A stretch of 64,000 nucleotides of DNA, taken from NCBI RefSeq assembly GCF_011306175.1, contig NZ_CP049913.1, forward strand, positions 1,550,001 to 1,614,000, read 5' to 3'. The stretch comes from Vibrio sp. HDW18 (GTDB lineage: Bacteria; Pseudomonadota; Gammaproteobacteria; Enterobacterales; Vibrionaceae). This document shows, piece after piece, positions 8,705 through 18,118 of the stretch. The notes beneath the pieces were generated by a model. It had not been told where the DNA came from, searched no databases, and saw nothing but the letters and a program-made list of their open reading frames with translations. Position 1 is the first letter of the stretch, and every line of letters begins with the position of its first letter. The position numbers and the translations under genes are program-made.

Positions 8705-9278
8705 AATTAATTTATTGCCATGGCGAGAAGCGCGGCGTGAAGCTCATAAACGGCGTTTTTTGGGTTTAGTCATGCTCGGCATTTTGCTCGCGGTGTTGAT
8801 GCAGTTTGCTGCGGGTCACTACCTGAGTCGTCAAGTAGCGCAACAGCAAGAGCGAATTGGTTATTTAAAGCAGCATATTTTTTCGCTCGATCAGCAAGTC
8901 TCGCAACTGAAACTGAGCGAAGAAGAACACAAAGCGCTGCTGACTCGCCTACATGTGGTCGAGCAATTGCAGCATAAACGCAATACCACCACCGATTTTA
9001 TGAATCTGATGCCGCCGTTGATCCCAGAAGGTGTGTATGTCGATAAGATCAAAATGAATAGTCAGCAAATAGAGATCACCGGTATTAGCGATTCGACTGC
9101 CCGTTTAGCCACTATGCTCGACAACCTAGAAAAGTCGACCAAATTAAGCGAGGTGGAGATGCATGAGATTGTGGCGGGCAATAAACGCTTTGGTAAGCAG
9201 TTTCAGAGCTTCAAAGTCTCTTTCCAATTGTTGCCGGCGGTCTCTGAGCTAAAACAAGGAGAGGCATCCGATGACTAA
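8694..9278 (+). CDS. pilN: Type IV pilus assembly protein PilN
   Basis: Inner-membrane protein of 194 residues that pairs with PilO in the periplasm and anchors PilM. It opens with the conserved INLLPWREARREA that docks into PilM, then has one membrane span (about residues 22-42), a coiled coil rich in Gln, and a small ferredoxin-like periplasmic domain. ATG 8694 is chosen over GTG 8688 because GGAGGG ends five bases before it. The stop overlaps the start of pilO by eight bases, suggesting translational coupling. Confidence 0.92.
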   Translation: MLDRINLLPWREARREAHKRRFLGLVMLGILLAVLMQFAAGHYLSRQVAQQQERIGYLKQHIFSLDQQVSQLKLSEEEHKALLTRLHVVEQLQHKRNTTTDFMNLMPPLIPEGVYVDKIKMNSQQIEITGISDSTARLATMLDNLEKSTKLSEVEMHEIVAGNKRFGKQFQSFKVSFQLLPAVSELKQGEASDD

Positions 9279-9861
9279 TTGGCAAGAATTGGAACTTGAT
9301 GAGATCACCGAATGGCCATTATTGCCTCAGTTATTGGTGATTTTATTGTTGATGTTGCTAGTTCAAGGGGCGGGTTACTGGTTTTATCTGATGCCACAAC
9401 AAGATCAAATCAACGCTTTGAAACAAGAAGAGCAAACGGTTAAAGCCACTTTGAGGATCAAAGCCAACAAAGTGGCCGCTTTGCCACAGATTCAGGCGCA
9501 ACTCGATGAATTAAAACAGCGCTATGACTTTTTATTACGTCAATTGCCGGTACAAAAAGAGCTGGCCAGTATGCTGGCGTCAGTCAATCAATTAGGCCTA
9601 GATAACTCACTGACCTTCACCAGAATTGATTGGGGTGAACGCCAAAATCAAGCCTTTCTGTATCGTTTACCACTCAATATTGAGCTGACCGGTAACTATC
9701 ACGATATTGGTGATTTCTCTCAGGCGATTGCCCAACTGCCACGGATTATTCATTTTGATGACATTGATTGGCAGCGAGTCAGTCAAGAAAGCAGCACACT
9801 GCATTTTCGAGTCAGAGCCTACACCTATCAGTTTAAGCCGGAGGTAGAGGATGAAAAATAA
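9271..9861 (+). CDS. pilO: Type IV pilus assembly protein PilO
   Basis: Bitopic inner-membrane protein of 196 residues. A short cytoplasmic start is followed by one membrane helix (LLPQLLVILLLMLLVQGAGYWF, split here only by its Pro), a coiled coil with KQEEQTVKATLRIKANKV, and a periplasmic domain that ends FRVRAYTYQF, typical of PilO. It forms a heterodimer with PilN and contacts PilP. Overlaps pilN by 8 bases and pilP by 11. Confidence 0.92.
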   Translation: MTNWQELELDEITEWPLLPQLLVILLLMLLVQGAGYWFYLMPQQDQINALKQEEQTVKATLRIKANKVAALPQIQAQLDELKQRYDFLLRQLPVQKELASMLASVNQLGLDNSLTFTRIDWGERQNQAFLYRLPLNIELTGNYHDIGDFSQAIAQLPRIIHFDDIDWQRVSQESSTLHFRVRAYTYQFKPEVEDEK

Positions 9862-10369
9862 TTCGCTGTGGCCACTGTTAGTCAGCTTGTTGATGTTGGT
9901 TGGTTGCAAAGCCAATCAAGACAATTTAGCCAGTTATGTTGCCCAAATTGAGCGTGAAGCTCGCCAAGAAGTGACTAAGCTCAAGCCGATTTTGGAGTTT
10001 TCCGCCGTTGAATATCAACAGCATAAAGGACGTGAGCCATTTATGCTGCCCAAAGAAGCGCTGGTAAACAATCAACCAGTCGCGCAAACCGATTGTTGGC
10101 AACCTGCGCCGCGTACCAAAAATGGCCCCCTTGAGCGTTATCCTCTCACTCAGTTACGTCTTAAGGGTGTGATGAGCAGTGGAGGATCGATTTCAGCCTT
10201 GATCCAGACCCCGAATGGGAACGTGGTCAAAGCCAAAGCGGGGCAATATGTTGGAAATAATAATGGCAAGATTATGCGGGTCGATGAGCGCTACTTGTTA
10301 ATTAATGAAACCTTGCCGGATGGCTTAGGGTGTTGGAATCAGCGTAACGTCAAGCTGGCTTTAAAATAA
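9851..10369 (+). CDS. pilP: Type IV pilus lipoprotein PilP
   Basis: Lipoprotein of 172 residues that bridges the PilNO dimer to the PilQ secretin. A signal peptide ends in the lipobox LVGC (Cys19 as the lipid site). The C-terminal HR domain includes LKGVMSSGGSISALIQTPNGNVVKAKAGQYVG, then NNGKIMRVDERYLLINE. A disordered linker with EREARQEVTKLKP joins the two. Start overlaps the end of pilO. Confidence 0.92.
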   Translation: MKNNSLWPLLVSLLMLVGCKANQDNLASYVAQIEREARQEVTKLKPILEFSAVEYQQHKGREPFMLPKEALVNNQPVAQTDCWQPAPRTKNGPLERYPLTQLRLKGVMSSGGSISALIQTPNGNVVKAKAGQYVGNNNGKIMRVDERYLLINETLPDGLGCWNQRNVKLALK

Positions 10370-10394
10370 TAGGTTGAAGTGTAGAGATATCACG

Positions 10395-12107
10395 ATGAAA
10401 AATGGATTGAAAACTTATGTCGCCCAGGCTTGGTTGACCTTATGGATTGGTTTGGCGGTTTGCACTTCTTCCGTCGCGTATGCTGTTGATTCTGTTTCGG
10501 CTAATCGATTGGAAAATATTGATTTTCGAGTCAATAAAGCCCAGGCCGCCGTGTTAATTGTCGAATTGGCTTCCGCTTCGGTAGTGGTGGATGTGCAAAA
10601 GATCCCGCAAGGGTTAAGCATTGATCTGCTGAAAACCGATGTTGCTGATGACAAGCTTTATCTGCTTGATGTAAAAGATTTTGCCACTCCGGTGCAGAGC
10701 ATTGAAGTGTTTAGAAAGCAGCCGACCACGGAGTTGATTGTGAGCATTGAGGGTGAGTTTAAGCATGATTACTCCTTAAAAGGCAAATACCTTGAAGTGG
10801 TGATCAGTAAACTCAAAGTGGATGAAAAGCCAAAATCGAAAAGTATCTTGGAAAAAGAGGGCAAGCTGATCTCAATTAACTTCCAAGATATTCCGGTGCG
10901 CAATGTCTTACAGCTGATTGCTGACTATAACAGCTTCAATTTAGTGGTCTCGGATTCAGTGGTTGGCAACCTCACTTTACGCTTAGATGGGGTACCTTGG
11001 CAGCAGGTGTTAGATATTATTTTGCAAGTCAAAGGATTGGATAAGCGGGTCGATGGCAACGTGATTTTGATTGCACCTAAAGAAGAGCTGGATTTACGTG
11101 AGAAACAAGCTTTGGAAAAGGCGCGTTTGACCGAAGAGCTTGGTGATTTAAAATCACAAATCATCAAGATTAACTTTGCCAAAGCGTCGGATATCGCCGC
11201 GATGATCGGCGGTGAGGGCAATGTTAATATGCTGTCGGATCGCGGTTCAATCAGCATTGATGAGCGGACTAACTCGTTGCTGATCCGTGAGTTGCCGGAC
11301 AATATCGCGGTGATCAGTGAGATCATTGAATCACTAGATATCCCGGTTAAACAAGTGCAAATTGAAGCGCGGATCGTGACCGTCAAGGAAGGCAATATTG
11401 ATGAGCTTGGGGTGCGTTGGGGAGTGATGTCGACCAATGGTAGCCATTCCGTTGGTGGTTCGATTGAAAGCAATCTCTGGCAACAAGGTCTGCTCGGTGA
11501 TGATGACTTTCCGCTCGATAATTTCTTAAATGTTAACTTAGGCGCTTCAGCCAACGCACCTTCGATTGCTTTCCAGGTGGCCAAATTAGGTTCAGATACG
11601 TTGCTCGATTTGGAACTTTCGGCACTGCAAAATGAGTCAAAAGCAGAGATCATCTCTAGCCCACGACTGATCACCACCAATAAACAGCCAGCCTATATTG
11701 AACAAGGTACCGAGATCCCGTACCTCGAATCTTCCTCCAGTGGCGCTTCAACCGTATCATTTAAAAAAGCGGTATTGAGTTTAAAAGTGACTCCGCAAAT
11801 TACCCCAGACAATCGCTTGGTGCTCGATTTGAGCGTGACTCAAGATCGACGTGGTGAAACGGTCAAAACCGGAACCGGAGAAGCGGTTTCAATTGATACC
11901 CAGCGGATCGGCACTCAGGTATTGGTCAATAATGGCGAAACGGTGGTGCTGGGCGGCATTTTCCAACACAGTATTAATAATACGGTGGATAAAGTGCCAT
12001 TGCTCGGCGATCTGCCCGTGTTAGGCGCTCTGTTTCGCCGCACTTACGAGCAAATGGGTAAAAGTGAGCTACTGATTTTTGTCACGCCGAAAGTCGTCAT
12101 TCAATAA
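10395..12107 (+). CDS. pilQ: Type IV pilus secretin PilQ
   Basis: Outer-membrane secretin of 570 residues forming the channel through which the pilus fibre passes. Order of parts: signal peptide ending SVAYA; one AMIN domain (LENIDFRVNKAQAAVLIVEL); an STN/N0 domain (ISINFQDIPVRNVLQLIADY); an N1 domain with TNSLLIRELPDNIAVISEIIESLD; and the secretin core, ending in NGETVVLGGIF and LLIFVTPKVV. Start ATG 10395 gives a normal signal peptide; the TTG at 10374 would extend it with charged residues. A single AMIN repeat makes it shorter than some Pseudomonas or Neisseria PilQ proteins. Last gene of the operon. Confidence 0.95.
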   Translation: MKNGLKTYVAQAWLTLWIGLAVCTSSVAYAVDSVSANRLENIDFRVNKAQAAVLIVELASASVVVDVQKIPQGLSIDLLKTDVADDKLYLLDVKDFATPVQSIEVFRKQPTTELIVSIEGEFKHDYSLKGKYLEVVISKLKVDEKPKSKSILEKEGKLISINFQDIPVRNVLQLIADYNSFNLVVSDSVVGNLTLRLDGVPWQQVLDIILQVKGLDKRVDGNVILIAPKEELDLREKQALEKARLTEELGDLKSQIIKINFAKASDIAAMIGGEGNVNMLSDRGSISIDERTNSLLIRELPDNIAVISEIIESLDIPVKQVQIEARIVTVKEGNIDELGVRWGVMSTNGSHSVGGSIESNLWQQGLLGDDDFPLDNFLNVNLGASANAPSIAFQVAKLGSDTLLDLELSALQNESKAEIISSPRLITTNKQPAYIEQGTEIPYLESSSSGASTVSFKKAVLSLKVTPQITPDNRLVLDLSVTQDRRGETVKTGTGEAVSIDTQRIGTQVLVNNGETVVLGGIFQHSINNTVDKVPLLGDLPVLGALFRRTYEQMGKSELLIFVTPKVVIQ

Positions 12108-12151
12108 CTTAGCGTGCGTAAAACCCGTGAACAAAAATTAAAGTTGCAATA

Positions 12152-12255
12152 GTGGCACCATACCTTGATAATTTCGGGTCTTATCACGAAATATCGGTGA
12201 GGAATAGGTGCCACAAGCATACTTACTGTTGGTATATGTCCAGCAACTCTTGTGG
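12152..12255 (+). promoter_or_regulatory. Overlapping alternative hairpins upstream of aroK
   Basis: GTGGCACC (12152-12159) can pair with GGTGCCAC (12207-12214). The right arm overlaps CCACAAG (12211-12217), which can pair instead with CTTGTGG (12249-12255). The two stems cannot form together. A smaller TTTCG/CGAAA hairpin lies inside the first loop. This resembles an antiterminator/terminator or ribosome-access switch, but there is no T run and no known riboswitch family is recognised. Confidence 0.4.
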
Positions 12256-12293
12256 CGATGTCATTGAATTAACGTTGTAAATTACTGCTAAAC

Positions 12294-12818
12294 ATGGCTG
12301 AGAAACGCAATATTTTCCTTGTTGGCCCGATGGGCGCCGGCAAAAGTACAATTGGTAGACACCTTGCGCAACAACTGCACATGGAGTTTGTTGACTCTGA
12401 TACGGTTATCGAAGAACGTACCGGAGCTGATATCGCATGGGTGTTTGATGTTGAAGGTGAGGAAGGCTTCCGCAAGCGCGAAGAGGCCGTTATTAATGAT
12501 CTAACTGAGCAACAAGGTATCGTACTGGCGACCGGTGGTGGCTCTGTGATCAGTAAAGATAATCGCAATCGCTTGTCTGCTCGCGGTATCGTGGTGTACC
12601 TCGAAACGACCATCGAAAAGCAATTGGCCCGCACCAATCGTGATAAAAAGCGTCCGTTATTACAAACCGATTGCCCACGTGATGTGTTAGAGCAATTAGC
12701 CGAAGATCGTAATCCGATGTACCAAGAAATAGCGGATATCACCGTGCGTACTGACGATCAAAGTGCAAAAGTGGTAGCCAATCAGATCGTAAAAATGCTA
12801 GAAGAACACATCATGTAA
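12294..12818 (+). CDS. aroK: Shikimate kinase I
   Basis: ATP-dependent phosphorylation of shikimate in the common aromatic pathway. The 174 residues contain Walker [10 protein letters not shown] (11-19), the shikimate-binding [21 protein letters not shown], and the GGGSV motif followed by the lid RDKKRPLL. It is nearly identical in layout to E. coli AroK (173 residues). aroB follows 30 bases downstream, an arrangement conserved across enterics and vibrios. Confidence 0.97.
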   Translation: MAEKRNIFLVGPMGAGKSTIGRHLAQQLHMEFVDSDTVIEERTGADIAWVFDVEGEEGFRKREEAVINDLTEQQGIVLATGGGSVISKDNRNRLSARGIVVYLETTIEKQLARTNRDKKRPLLQTDCPRDVLEQLAEDRNPMYQEIADITVRTDDQSAKVVANQIVKMLEEHIM

Positions 12819-12848
12819 GATTTGTTCGAAGAATTGGAGTGCAAAACC

Positions 12849-13934
12849 ATGGAGCGGATTACGGTCAACTTAGGTGAACGTAGCTACCCAATTTCAATCG
12901 GTGCCGGATTATTTGCTGATCCGGCCTTTCTTTCTCTCTCCGCCCAGCAGAAAGTGGTGATCGTGACTAATCACACGGTAGCTCCGCTCTATGCCTCTGT
13001 CATTGTCTCATTACTGGATCGACTTGGCTGTCAGCATGCATTGCTTGAGCTGCCTGACGGTGAACAGTATAAAACCTTAGAGACGTTCAATACCGTGGTG
13101 AGCTTTTTGCTCGAACACAACTACAACCGTGATGTGGTGATCATTGCCCTCGGTGGTGGAGTGATTGGTGATCTGGTCGGTTTCGCAGCAGCTTGTTATC
13201 AGCGCGGAGTGGATTTTATCCAAATTCCCACCACGTTATTGTCGCAAGTAGACTCCTCGGTAGGGGGGAAAACCGCCGTCAATCATCCACTTGGCAAAAA
13301 CATGATCGGCGCATTTTATCAGCCGCAAGCGGTATTAATTGATACTGACTGTTTAGCCACTCTGCCAGCACGTGAGTTTGCCGCAGGCATGGCCGAAGTG
13401 ATCAAATACGGGATTATTTACGATGCGGCGTTTTTCGATTGGTTAGAGCAGCACATCGATGCATTATATGCTCTCGATCAAAGCGCATTAACTTATGCGA
13501 TTGCCCGTTGTTGCCAAATCAAAGCTGAAATCGTTGCTCAAGATGAAACCGAAACGGGTATTCGTGCGTTACTCAATCTCGGCCATACCTTTGGCCATGC
13601 GATTGAAGCACATATGGGCTACGGTAATTGGCTACACGGTGAAGCTGTTGCGGCTGGCACTGTGATGGCGGCCAAAACTGCCTTACTGCAAGGTTTGATT
13701 GATCCTATTCAGTTTGCGCGTATCGTAGCGCTACTCAAACAAGCCCAATTACCAGTTTGTCCACCAGATAGTATGACCTTTGCCGATTTTATGCAGCATA
13801 TGCTGCGTGATAAAAAAGTGTTGGCCGGCGAGCTACGTCTCGTATTACCAACTAGCATAGGCAGTGCCGCAGTAGTAAAAGATGTTGCTCAAGCTGTGAT
13901 CGCACAGGCGATTGAGTATTGTCGCACTGTGTAA
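12849..13934 (+). CDS. aroB: 3-Dehydroquinate synthase
   Basis: NAD- and zinc-dependent conversion of DAHP to 3-dehydroquinate, step two of the shikimate pathway. The protein has 361 residues starting at ATG 12849 (GGAG about nine bases upstream); an upstream in-frame start would add nine residues not found in relatives. Nucleotide site [33 protein letters not shown], and the metal ligands in [10 protein letters not shown] and the later HGEAVAAG are present. Transcribed with aroK and probably damX. Confidence 0.97.
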   Translation: MERITVNLGERSYPISIGAGLFADPAFLSLSAQQKVVIVTNHTVAPLYASVIVSLLDRLGCQHALLELPDGEQYKTLETFNTVVSFLLEHNYNRDVVIIALGGGVIGDLVGFAAACYQRGVDFIQIPTTLLSQVDSSVGGKTAVNHPLGKNMIGAFYQPQAVLIDTDCLATLPAREFAAGMAEVIKYGIIYDAAFFDWLEQHIDALYALDQSALTYAIARCCQIKAEIVAQDETETGIRALLNLGHTFGHAIEAHMGYGNWLHGEAVAAGTVMAAKTALLQGLIDPIQFARIVALLKQAQLPVCPPDSMTFADFMQHMLRDKKVLAGELRLVLPTSIGSAAVVKDVAQAVIAQAIEYCRTV

Positions 13935-13989
13935 AATGGACGCTCGTGTAACCTTATTGATAGCAGACAATTGTGATTAGGATGGCCCA

Positions 13990-15456
13990 ATGAGTTTGGC
14001 GCATGAACTGGATTTAGAGTCGCAAACGGAATTATTGCAGCGGTTACAGCTACTGACTCGCTTTGGTTCTCATTTAGTGAATGTGTGTGGTCGGCAAGGT
14101 GCAGGTAAATCTTGGTTGGCACAGCGCTTTTTAGAGAGCTGGGTGCCGGATAAAAACCAAGCTCTGCTGATGTGTCATCCTAATCAAAATGATGAGCAGC
14201 GCCGGGTGACTATCTTGTCACAGTTGGCTTCTGAGTCCTCGTTCAACCCCAAAGATCCACTCGCTGAGAGTGTTACTCGCCTATTTGAAGAGCAGACCTG
14301 CGATATCGCCATTGTGGTCGATGATGCCCATCTGTTGTCTGAGTCGCTGATTTCCGAATTGTGGATGTTGGTGCAAGAAGCACAACTGAATCCACGTTGG
14401 ACGCTGAATGTGTTGCTGTTTGCTCGGGATAATGGTTTGGACGCGTTGCTGGCTCGTTTAAGTTACGGTCAGGAGCATAAACCTGTCGATTTAGAGATTG
14501 AGATGCTGTCCGAAGATGAAGCGGATCGGTTATTCGAAAATCGAGTGATGCGCTATGTTGATCCACAACTTGAACGTAAAGTTCGCAATGCGTATAAAAA
14601 AGTGCATCCGTTACCGGGGGAAATTATGGCATTGGCGGAAACTAAATTAGAAAAGCGAGTGGTGATCCGCTCAATTATCGGCTCACCATTCAACATCACC
14701 TTAGTGATACTGTTATTGCTACTGTTGCTCGGTGGTGGCTATTGGTGGCTACTCTCAAAACCGGTGCCGCAAGAACGGCAATTAGCAACGGCGGAACAAA
14801 CGGTGCTTGCTCCCCTCGATTCTGCGAATCACTCAGCGCTGGCTGATGATGCCAAGGCCAATGGTGATGAGGCGACTTCAGAGGCTGATGGTACGGCGTT
14901 CGGCGCTTATGATGATACGGCCGCTTTGCCACCTGATGTGGTAGAGAGCACCGCCAGTGTCGGCATGGCTGATGATGGTAAGCGAGTGGTGATTAACTCG
15001 GATGTGGTTGATGCGCTACTGCAAGGCACCGCCAATCCCACCGACACCGTCGCGATTGAACAACTTGTTGAGTCAACTCAATCTGTTACGCAACTGAAAA
15101 GCCAAACTCTGCAGCCAAGCGCTGCCTCGGTTTCTGCGCCGCCAGCGGTCAGTTTTTCTTTTGCGCGTGATGAACTTAAAGCGATGTCGGCGCGCAGTTA
15201 TACCTTGCAACTGGCGGCGATGAATTCACTGCCAGATGTGCAGGCATTTATTGAGCGCTATCAGTTGCACAATAAAGTTTACGTTTATCCGACCTTACGT
15301 AATGAGGTGGAGTGGTTTATTGTCACGCAGGGTAATTATCCAACCATTCAAATGGCGCGCGATGCGGTCGAGCAACTGCCTGCTGCGCTACAAGCATTGG
15401 GTCCTTGGGCTAAGTCACTCAGTCAGGTGCAGCGCGAAATCGAACGTAACAAATAA
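13990..15456 (+). CDS. damX: Cell-division SPOR protein DamX
   Basis: Septal-ring protein of 488 residues. Residues 1-220 form a cytoplasmic AAA ATPase-like domain with Walker A GRQGAGKSW and Walker B IAIVVDDAHLL. A single membrane span lies at about 236-256 (ITLVILLLLLLLGGGYWWLL). An acidic, low-complexity periplasmic linker follows, and the last 80 residues are a SPOR domain (SYTLQLAAMNSLPDVQAFI) that binds denuded glycan at the division site. The gene lies between aroB and dam as in E. coli. Confidence 0.92.
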   Translation: MSLAHELDLESQTELLQRLQLLTRFGSHLVNVCGRQGAGKSWLAQRFLESWVPDKNQALLMCHPNQNDEQRRVTILSQLASESSFNPKDPLAESVTRLFEEQTCDIAIVVDDAHLLSESLISELWMLVQEAQLNPRWTLNVLLFARDNGLDALLARLSYGQEHKPVDLEIEMLSEDEADRLFENRVMRYVDPQLERKVRNAYKKVHPLPGEIMALAETKLEKRVVIRSIIGSPFNITLVILLLLLLLGGGYWWLLSKPVPQERQLATAEQTVLAPLDSANHSALADDAKANGDEATSEADGTAFGAYDDTAALPPDVVESTASVGMADDGKRVVINSDVVDALLQGTANPTDTVAIEQLVESTQSVTQLKSQTLQPSAASVSAPPAVSFSFARDELKAMSARSYTLQLAAMNSLPDVQAFIERYQLHNKVYVYPTLRNEVEWFIVTQGNYPTIQMARDAVEQLPAALQALGPWAKSLSQVQREIERNK

Positions 15457-15525
15457 ACCTGAGCTTCAAGCAAAAATATGTTACATTCCGCAGCCTTATT
15501 TTGTGGCCAGTGATTAGAGAAGTAG

Positions 15526-16359
15526 ATGAAAAAGCAGCGTGCCTTTCTGAAATGGGCTGGCGGTAAATTTAGCCTAGTCGAAGACATTCAACGCCATCTG
15601 CCAGAAGCTCGAGAATTGATTGAGCCCTTTGTTGGGGCCGGATCCGTGTTTTTGAATACCGATTTTGAGCGCTATCTGCTGGCAGATATTAATCCCGATC
15701 TGATCAATTTCTATAATCTGCTCAAAACCGACTCACAAGCTTACATTACCGAAGCCAAACGCTGGTTTGTGCCGGAAAATAATCGTAAAGAAGCCTATCT
15801 CGATATTCGTCAGCAGTTTAATCAAAGTGATGATGTGCTGTTTCGCTCACTGGCTTTTTTGTATATGAACCGATTTGGTTTTAATGGCCTGTGCCGTTAC
15901 AACAAAAAAGGCGGCTTTAATGTGCCGTTTGGTTCTTATAAAAAACCGTATTTTCCCGAGCAAGAGCTGGAGTTTTTTGCTGAGAAAGCTCAGCGTGCAA
16001 CGTTTATCTGCGCCTCTTACCACCACAGTTTTGCGCAGGCGCAAAGTGATAGCGTGATCTATTGTGATCCACCTTATGCACCGCTCTCGACGACCGCCAA
16101 TTTTACCTCTTATGCCGGTAGTGGTTTTACCCTCGACGATCAAGCCGCGTTAGCGGATATTGCCGAGAAAACCGCCAAAGAGCGTGGCATTTCGGTGTTG
16201 ATTTCTAATCATGACACCACCCATACCCGCCGTTTATATCGCGGGGCGCAGCTTAACGTCGTCAAAGCCAATCGCACCATCAGTCGCAATGGCGCAGGGC
16301 GTAATAAAGTCGATGAATTACTTGCTTTATTTACCCCTCTTTCAGTACCTCAAGTTTGA
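15526..16359 (+). CDS. dam: DNA adenine methyltransferase (GATC)
   Basis: Methylates N6 of adenine in GATC, guiding mismatch repair, initiation control and, in vibrios, replication of the second chromosome. The 277 residues include the N-terminal WAGGKFSLVEDI, the AdoMet-binding EPFVGAGSVF (33-42) and the catalytic DPPY at 181-184, the same numbering as E. coli Dam. A short spacer separates it from damX, and an ERIC element begins four bases after its stop. Confidence 0.97.
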   Translation: MKKQRAFLKWAGGKFSLVEDIQRHLPEARELIEPFVGAGSVFLNTDFERYLLADINPDLINFYNLLKTDSQAYITEAKRWFVPENNRKEAYLDIRQQFNQSDDVLFRSLAFLYMNRFGFNGLCRYNKKGGFNVPFGSYKKPYFPEQELEFFAEKAQRATFICASYHHSFAQAQSDSVIYCDPPYAPLSTTANFTSYAGSGFTLDDQAALADIAEKTAKERGISVLISNHDTTHTRRLYRGAQLNVVKANRTISRNGAGRNKVDELLALFTPLSVPQV

Positions 16360-16362
16360 TGT

Positions 16363-16488
16363 TATCCCCAAACAACTTGGCGTTGTAGGTAGGCAAGTGA
16401 ATCAGTCCCGATGAGCATAGGCAAACTATGGTGATTGGGCTGAAGCAACGTAGCCAACACCGCTGCAGCTTCAACTAGGAAGGGGATA
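16363..16488 (-). repeat. ERIC element, copy 1
   Basis: 126 bp bounded by TATCCCC and GGGGATA and built around a long imperfect inverted repeat. The internal ERIC core is recognisable (TAGGTAGGCAAGTGAATCAG, and CAACGTAGCCAACACCGCTG near the other end). Orientation is opposite to copies 2 and 3. It lies between dam and rpe and would form a strong hairpin in the dam transcript. Confidence 0.88.
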
Positions 16489-16600
16489 TTCGCCAAAATG
16501 ATCTTGGCCGCTGAGCGGTGCGCTAGGATCTGTTGGCGAGCTTAGGTAGAATAGCGAGCACATTATATCCAGCTCGCATTCCACTCCTCATGAGGTCAGT

Positions 16601-17275
16601 ATGAAAGATTTTCTCATTGCACCATCCATTCTCTCCGCCGATTTTGCCCGTTTAGGTGAAGATGTTGCCAAAGTGCTCGCGGCTGGGGCCGATGTGGTGC
16701 ATTTCGATGTGATGGACAATCACTACGTACCGAACCTGACATTTGGCGCACCCATTTGCAAAGCGCTCCGCGATTATGGGATCACCGCGCCGATCGATGT
16801 GCATCTAATGGTTAAACCGGTCGATCGCATCATTCCGGATTTTGCCAAAGCTGGCGCTTCCATGATCACTTTCCACGTTGAAGCTTCTGAGCACGTTGAC
16901 CGTACTTTACAGCTCATTAAAGAGTGTGGTTGTCAGGCGGGTGTGGTACTGAACCCTGCGACACCTCTGCATCATCTCGATTACATCATGGATAAAGTCG
17001 ATTTAATTTTGCTGATGTCGGTGAACCCGGGTTTTGGCGGACAATCTTTCATTCCACACACCTTAGATAAACTGCGTGCGGTGCGTGAGCGGATCACGCA
17101 AAGCGGTCGTCAAATTCGTTTGGAAATCGATGGTGGAGTCAAAGTGGAAAACATCCGTGAAATTGCGGAGGCCGGGGCCGATATGTTTGTGGCCGGCTCG
17201 GCGATTTTTGGCCAGCCTGACTACCAAGCGGTGATTGCCCAAATGCGTGCTGAATTGGCACAAGCCAAGATTTAA
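16601..17275 (+). CDS. rpe: Ribulose-phosphate 3-epimerase
   Basis: Interconverts ribulose 5-phosphate and xylulose 5-phosphate in the pentose phosphate pathway. TIM-barrel enzyme of 224 residues with [54 protein letters not shown] and the catalytic aspartate in LEIDGGVK. It is followed 19 bases later by gph, in the conserved dam-rpe-gph-trpS block. Confidence 0.97.
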   Translation: MKDFLIAPSILSADFARLGEDVAKVLAAGADVVHFDVMDNHYVPNLTFGAPICKALRDYGITAPIDVHLMVKPVDRIIPDFAKAGASMITFHVEASEHVDRTLQLIKECGCQAGVVLNPATPLHHLDYIMDKVDLILLMSVNPGFGGQSFIPHTLDKLRAVRERITQSGRQIRLEIDGGVKVENIREIAEAGADMFVAGSAIFGQPDYQAVIAQMRAELAQAKI

Positions 17276-17294
17276 TTTGAGTTAGGATCCTGTT

Positions 17295-17975
17295 TTGAAA
17301 TCGATAAAATTAATTGCTTTTGATTTGGATGGTACGCTGCTCGACAGTGTGCCGGATTTAGCGCTTGCGGTGGATCAAACTGCACACCTACTCGGCTATC
17401 CCACGGTAAGTGAAGCACAAGTGCGTGATTATGTCGGCAATGGTGCCGATGTATTGATTGCGCGTGCGCTTAGCCAAAGTTTAACCATCAATTCCGATTT
17501 AAGCCCAGCCCTGCTAGAGCAAGCTCGCGAAAAGTTTGATGAATTTTACGCGCAAACTGGCCATCAATTAAGTCATCTGTATGCCAACGTCACATCGACC
17601 TTGGCTGCATTACATAACGCTGGGTTTATTTTGGCGTTGGTGACCAATAAACCATCGCGCTTTGTGCCAGAAGTGCTTGAGCAGCATAACATTGCCCATT
17701 TTTTTAGTGATGTGATTGGTGGCGATACATTCCCAGATAAGAAGCCAGATCCGATGGCGCTCAACTGGTTACTGGCTAAGCACCAACTGAGTGCGGATCA
17801 GATGTTGATGGTCGGTGACTCGCAGAATGACATTCTGGCGGCGAAAAATGCCAACTGTTACTCGTTTGGTTTAACCTATGGTTACAACCATGGTGAACCG
17901 ATTGCTAATGCAGAGCCTGATTTTGTGGCCGATGATATTGGCACGCTACTTGAGGTGGTGCAGGTTTCGGCATAA
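17295..17975 (+). CDS. gph: Phosphoglycolate phosphatase
   Basis: HAD-family phosphatase of 226 residues that removes 2-phosphoglycolate formed during DNA repair. The nucleophile motif DLDGTLLDS starts at residue 10; motif II is ALVTNKPS and motif III is KPDPMALNWLL followed by MVGDSQNDILAAKNA. The cap region after residue 15 fits subfamily IA. It is cotranscribed with rpe; a terminator hairpin follows. Confidence 0.94.
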   Translation: MKSIKLIAFDLDGTLLDSVPDLALAVDQTAHLLGYPTVSEAQVRDYVGNGADVLIARALSQSLTINSDLSPALLEQAREKFDEFYAQTGHQLSHLYANVTSTLAALHNAGFILALVTNKPSRFVPEVLEQHNIAHFFSDVIGGDTFPDKKPDPMALNWLLAKHQLSADQMLMVGDSQNDILAAKNANCYSFGLTYGYNHGEPIANAEPDFVADDIGTLLEVVQVSA

Positions 17976-18022
17976 AACCTGTTATTCGTACTAGAAAAAT
18001 ACTCGTTAATAAGTACACTGCT

Positions 18023-18051
18023 AAAACCGCACTCAAGCTGAGTGCGGTTTT
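18023..18051 (+). terminator. Terminator after gph
   Basis: A 13-bp stem AAAACCGCACTCA / TGAGTGCGGTTTT with a 3-base loop. The T tract is only the four T of the stem, so termination may be partial before trpS. Confidence 0.7.
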
Positions 18052-18118
18052 GTCACTTTGATTGGTGTCATTTTAAGTGTTGTGTAATTTTAATTTCAGT
18101 TGCAAGGAAATCAAACCC

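Noticed and set aside
10925..11680. 251-codon frame on the minus strand inside pilQ
   Set aside because: It lies wholly antisense to a well-conserved secretin gene, is rich in Ser as expected from a shadow frame, and has no ribosome site or family resemblance.
12269..12742. 157-codon minus-strand frame across aroK
   Set aside because: Antisense shadow of a complete aroK gene with no recognisable domain.
16363..16488. Integron attC (VCR) or insertion sequence for the intergenic repeats
   Set aside because: Length of 126-129 bp, the TATCCCC/GGGGATA-type ends and the conserved core fit ERIC elements; there are no attC core sites, no transposase, and no evident target duplication.
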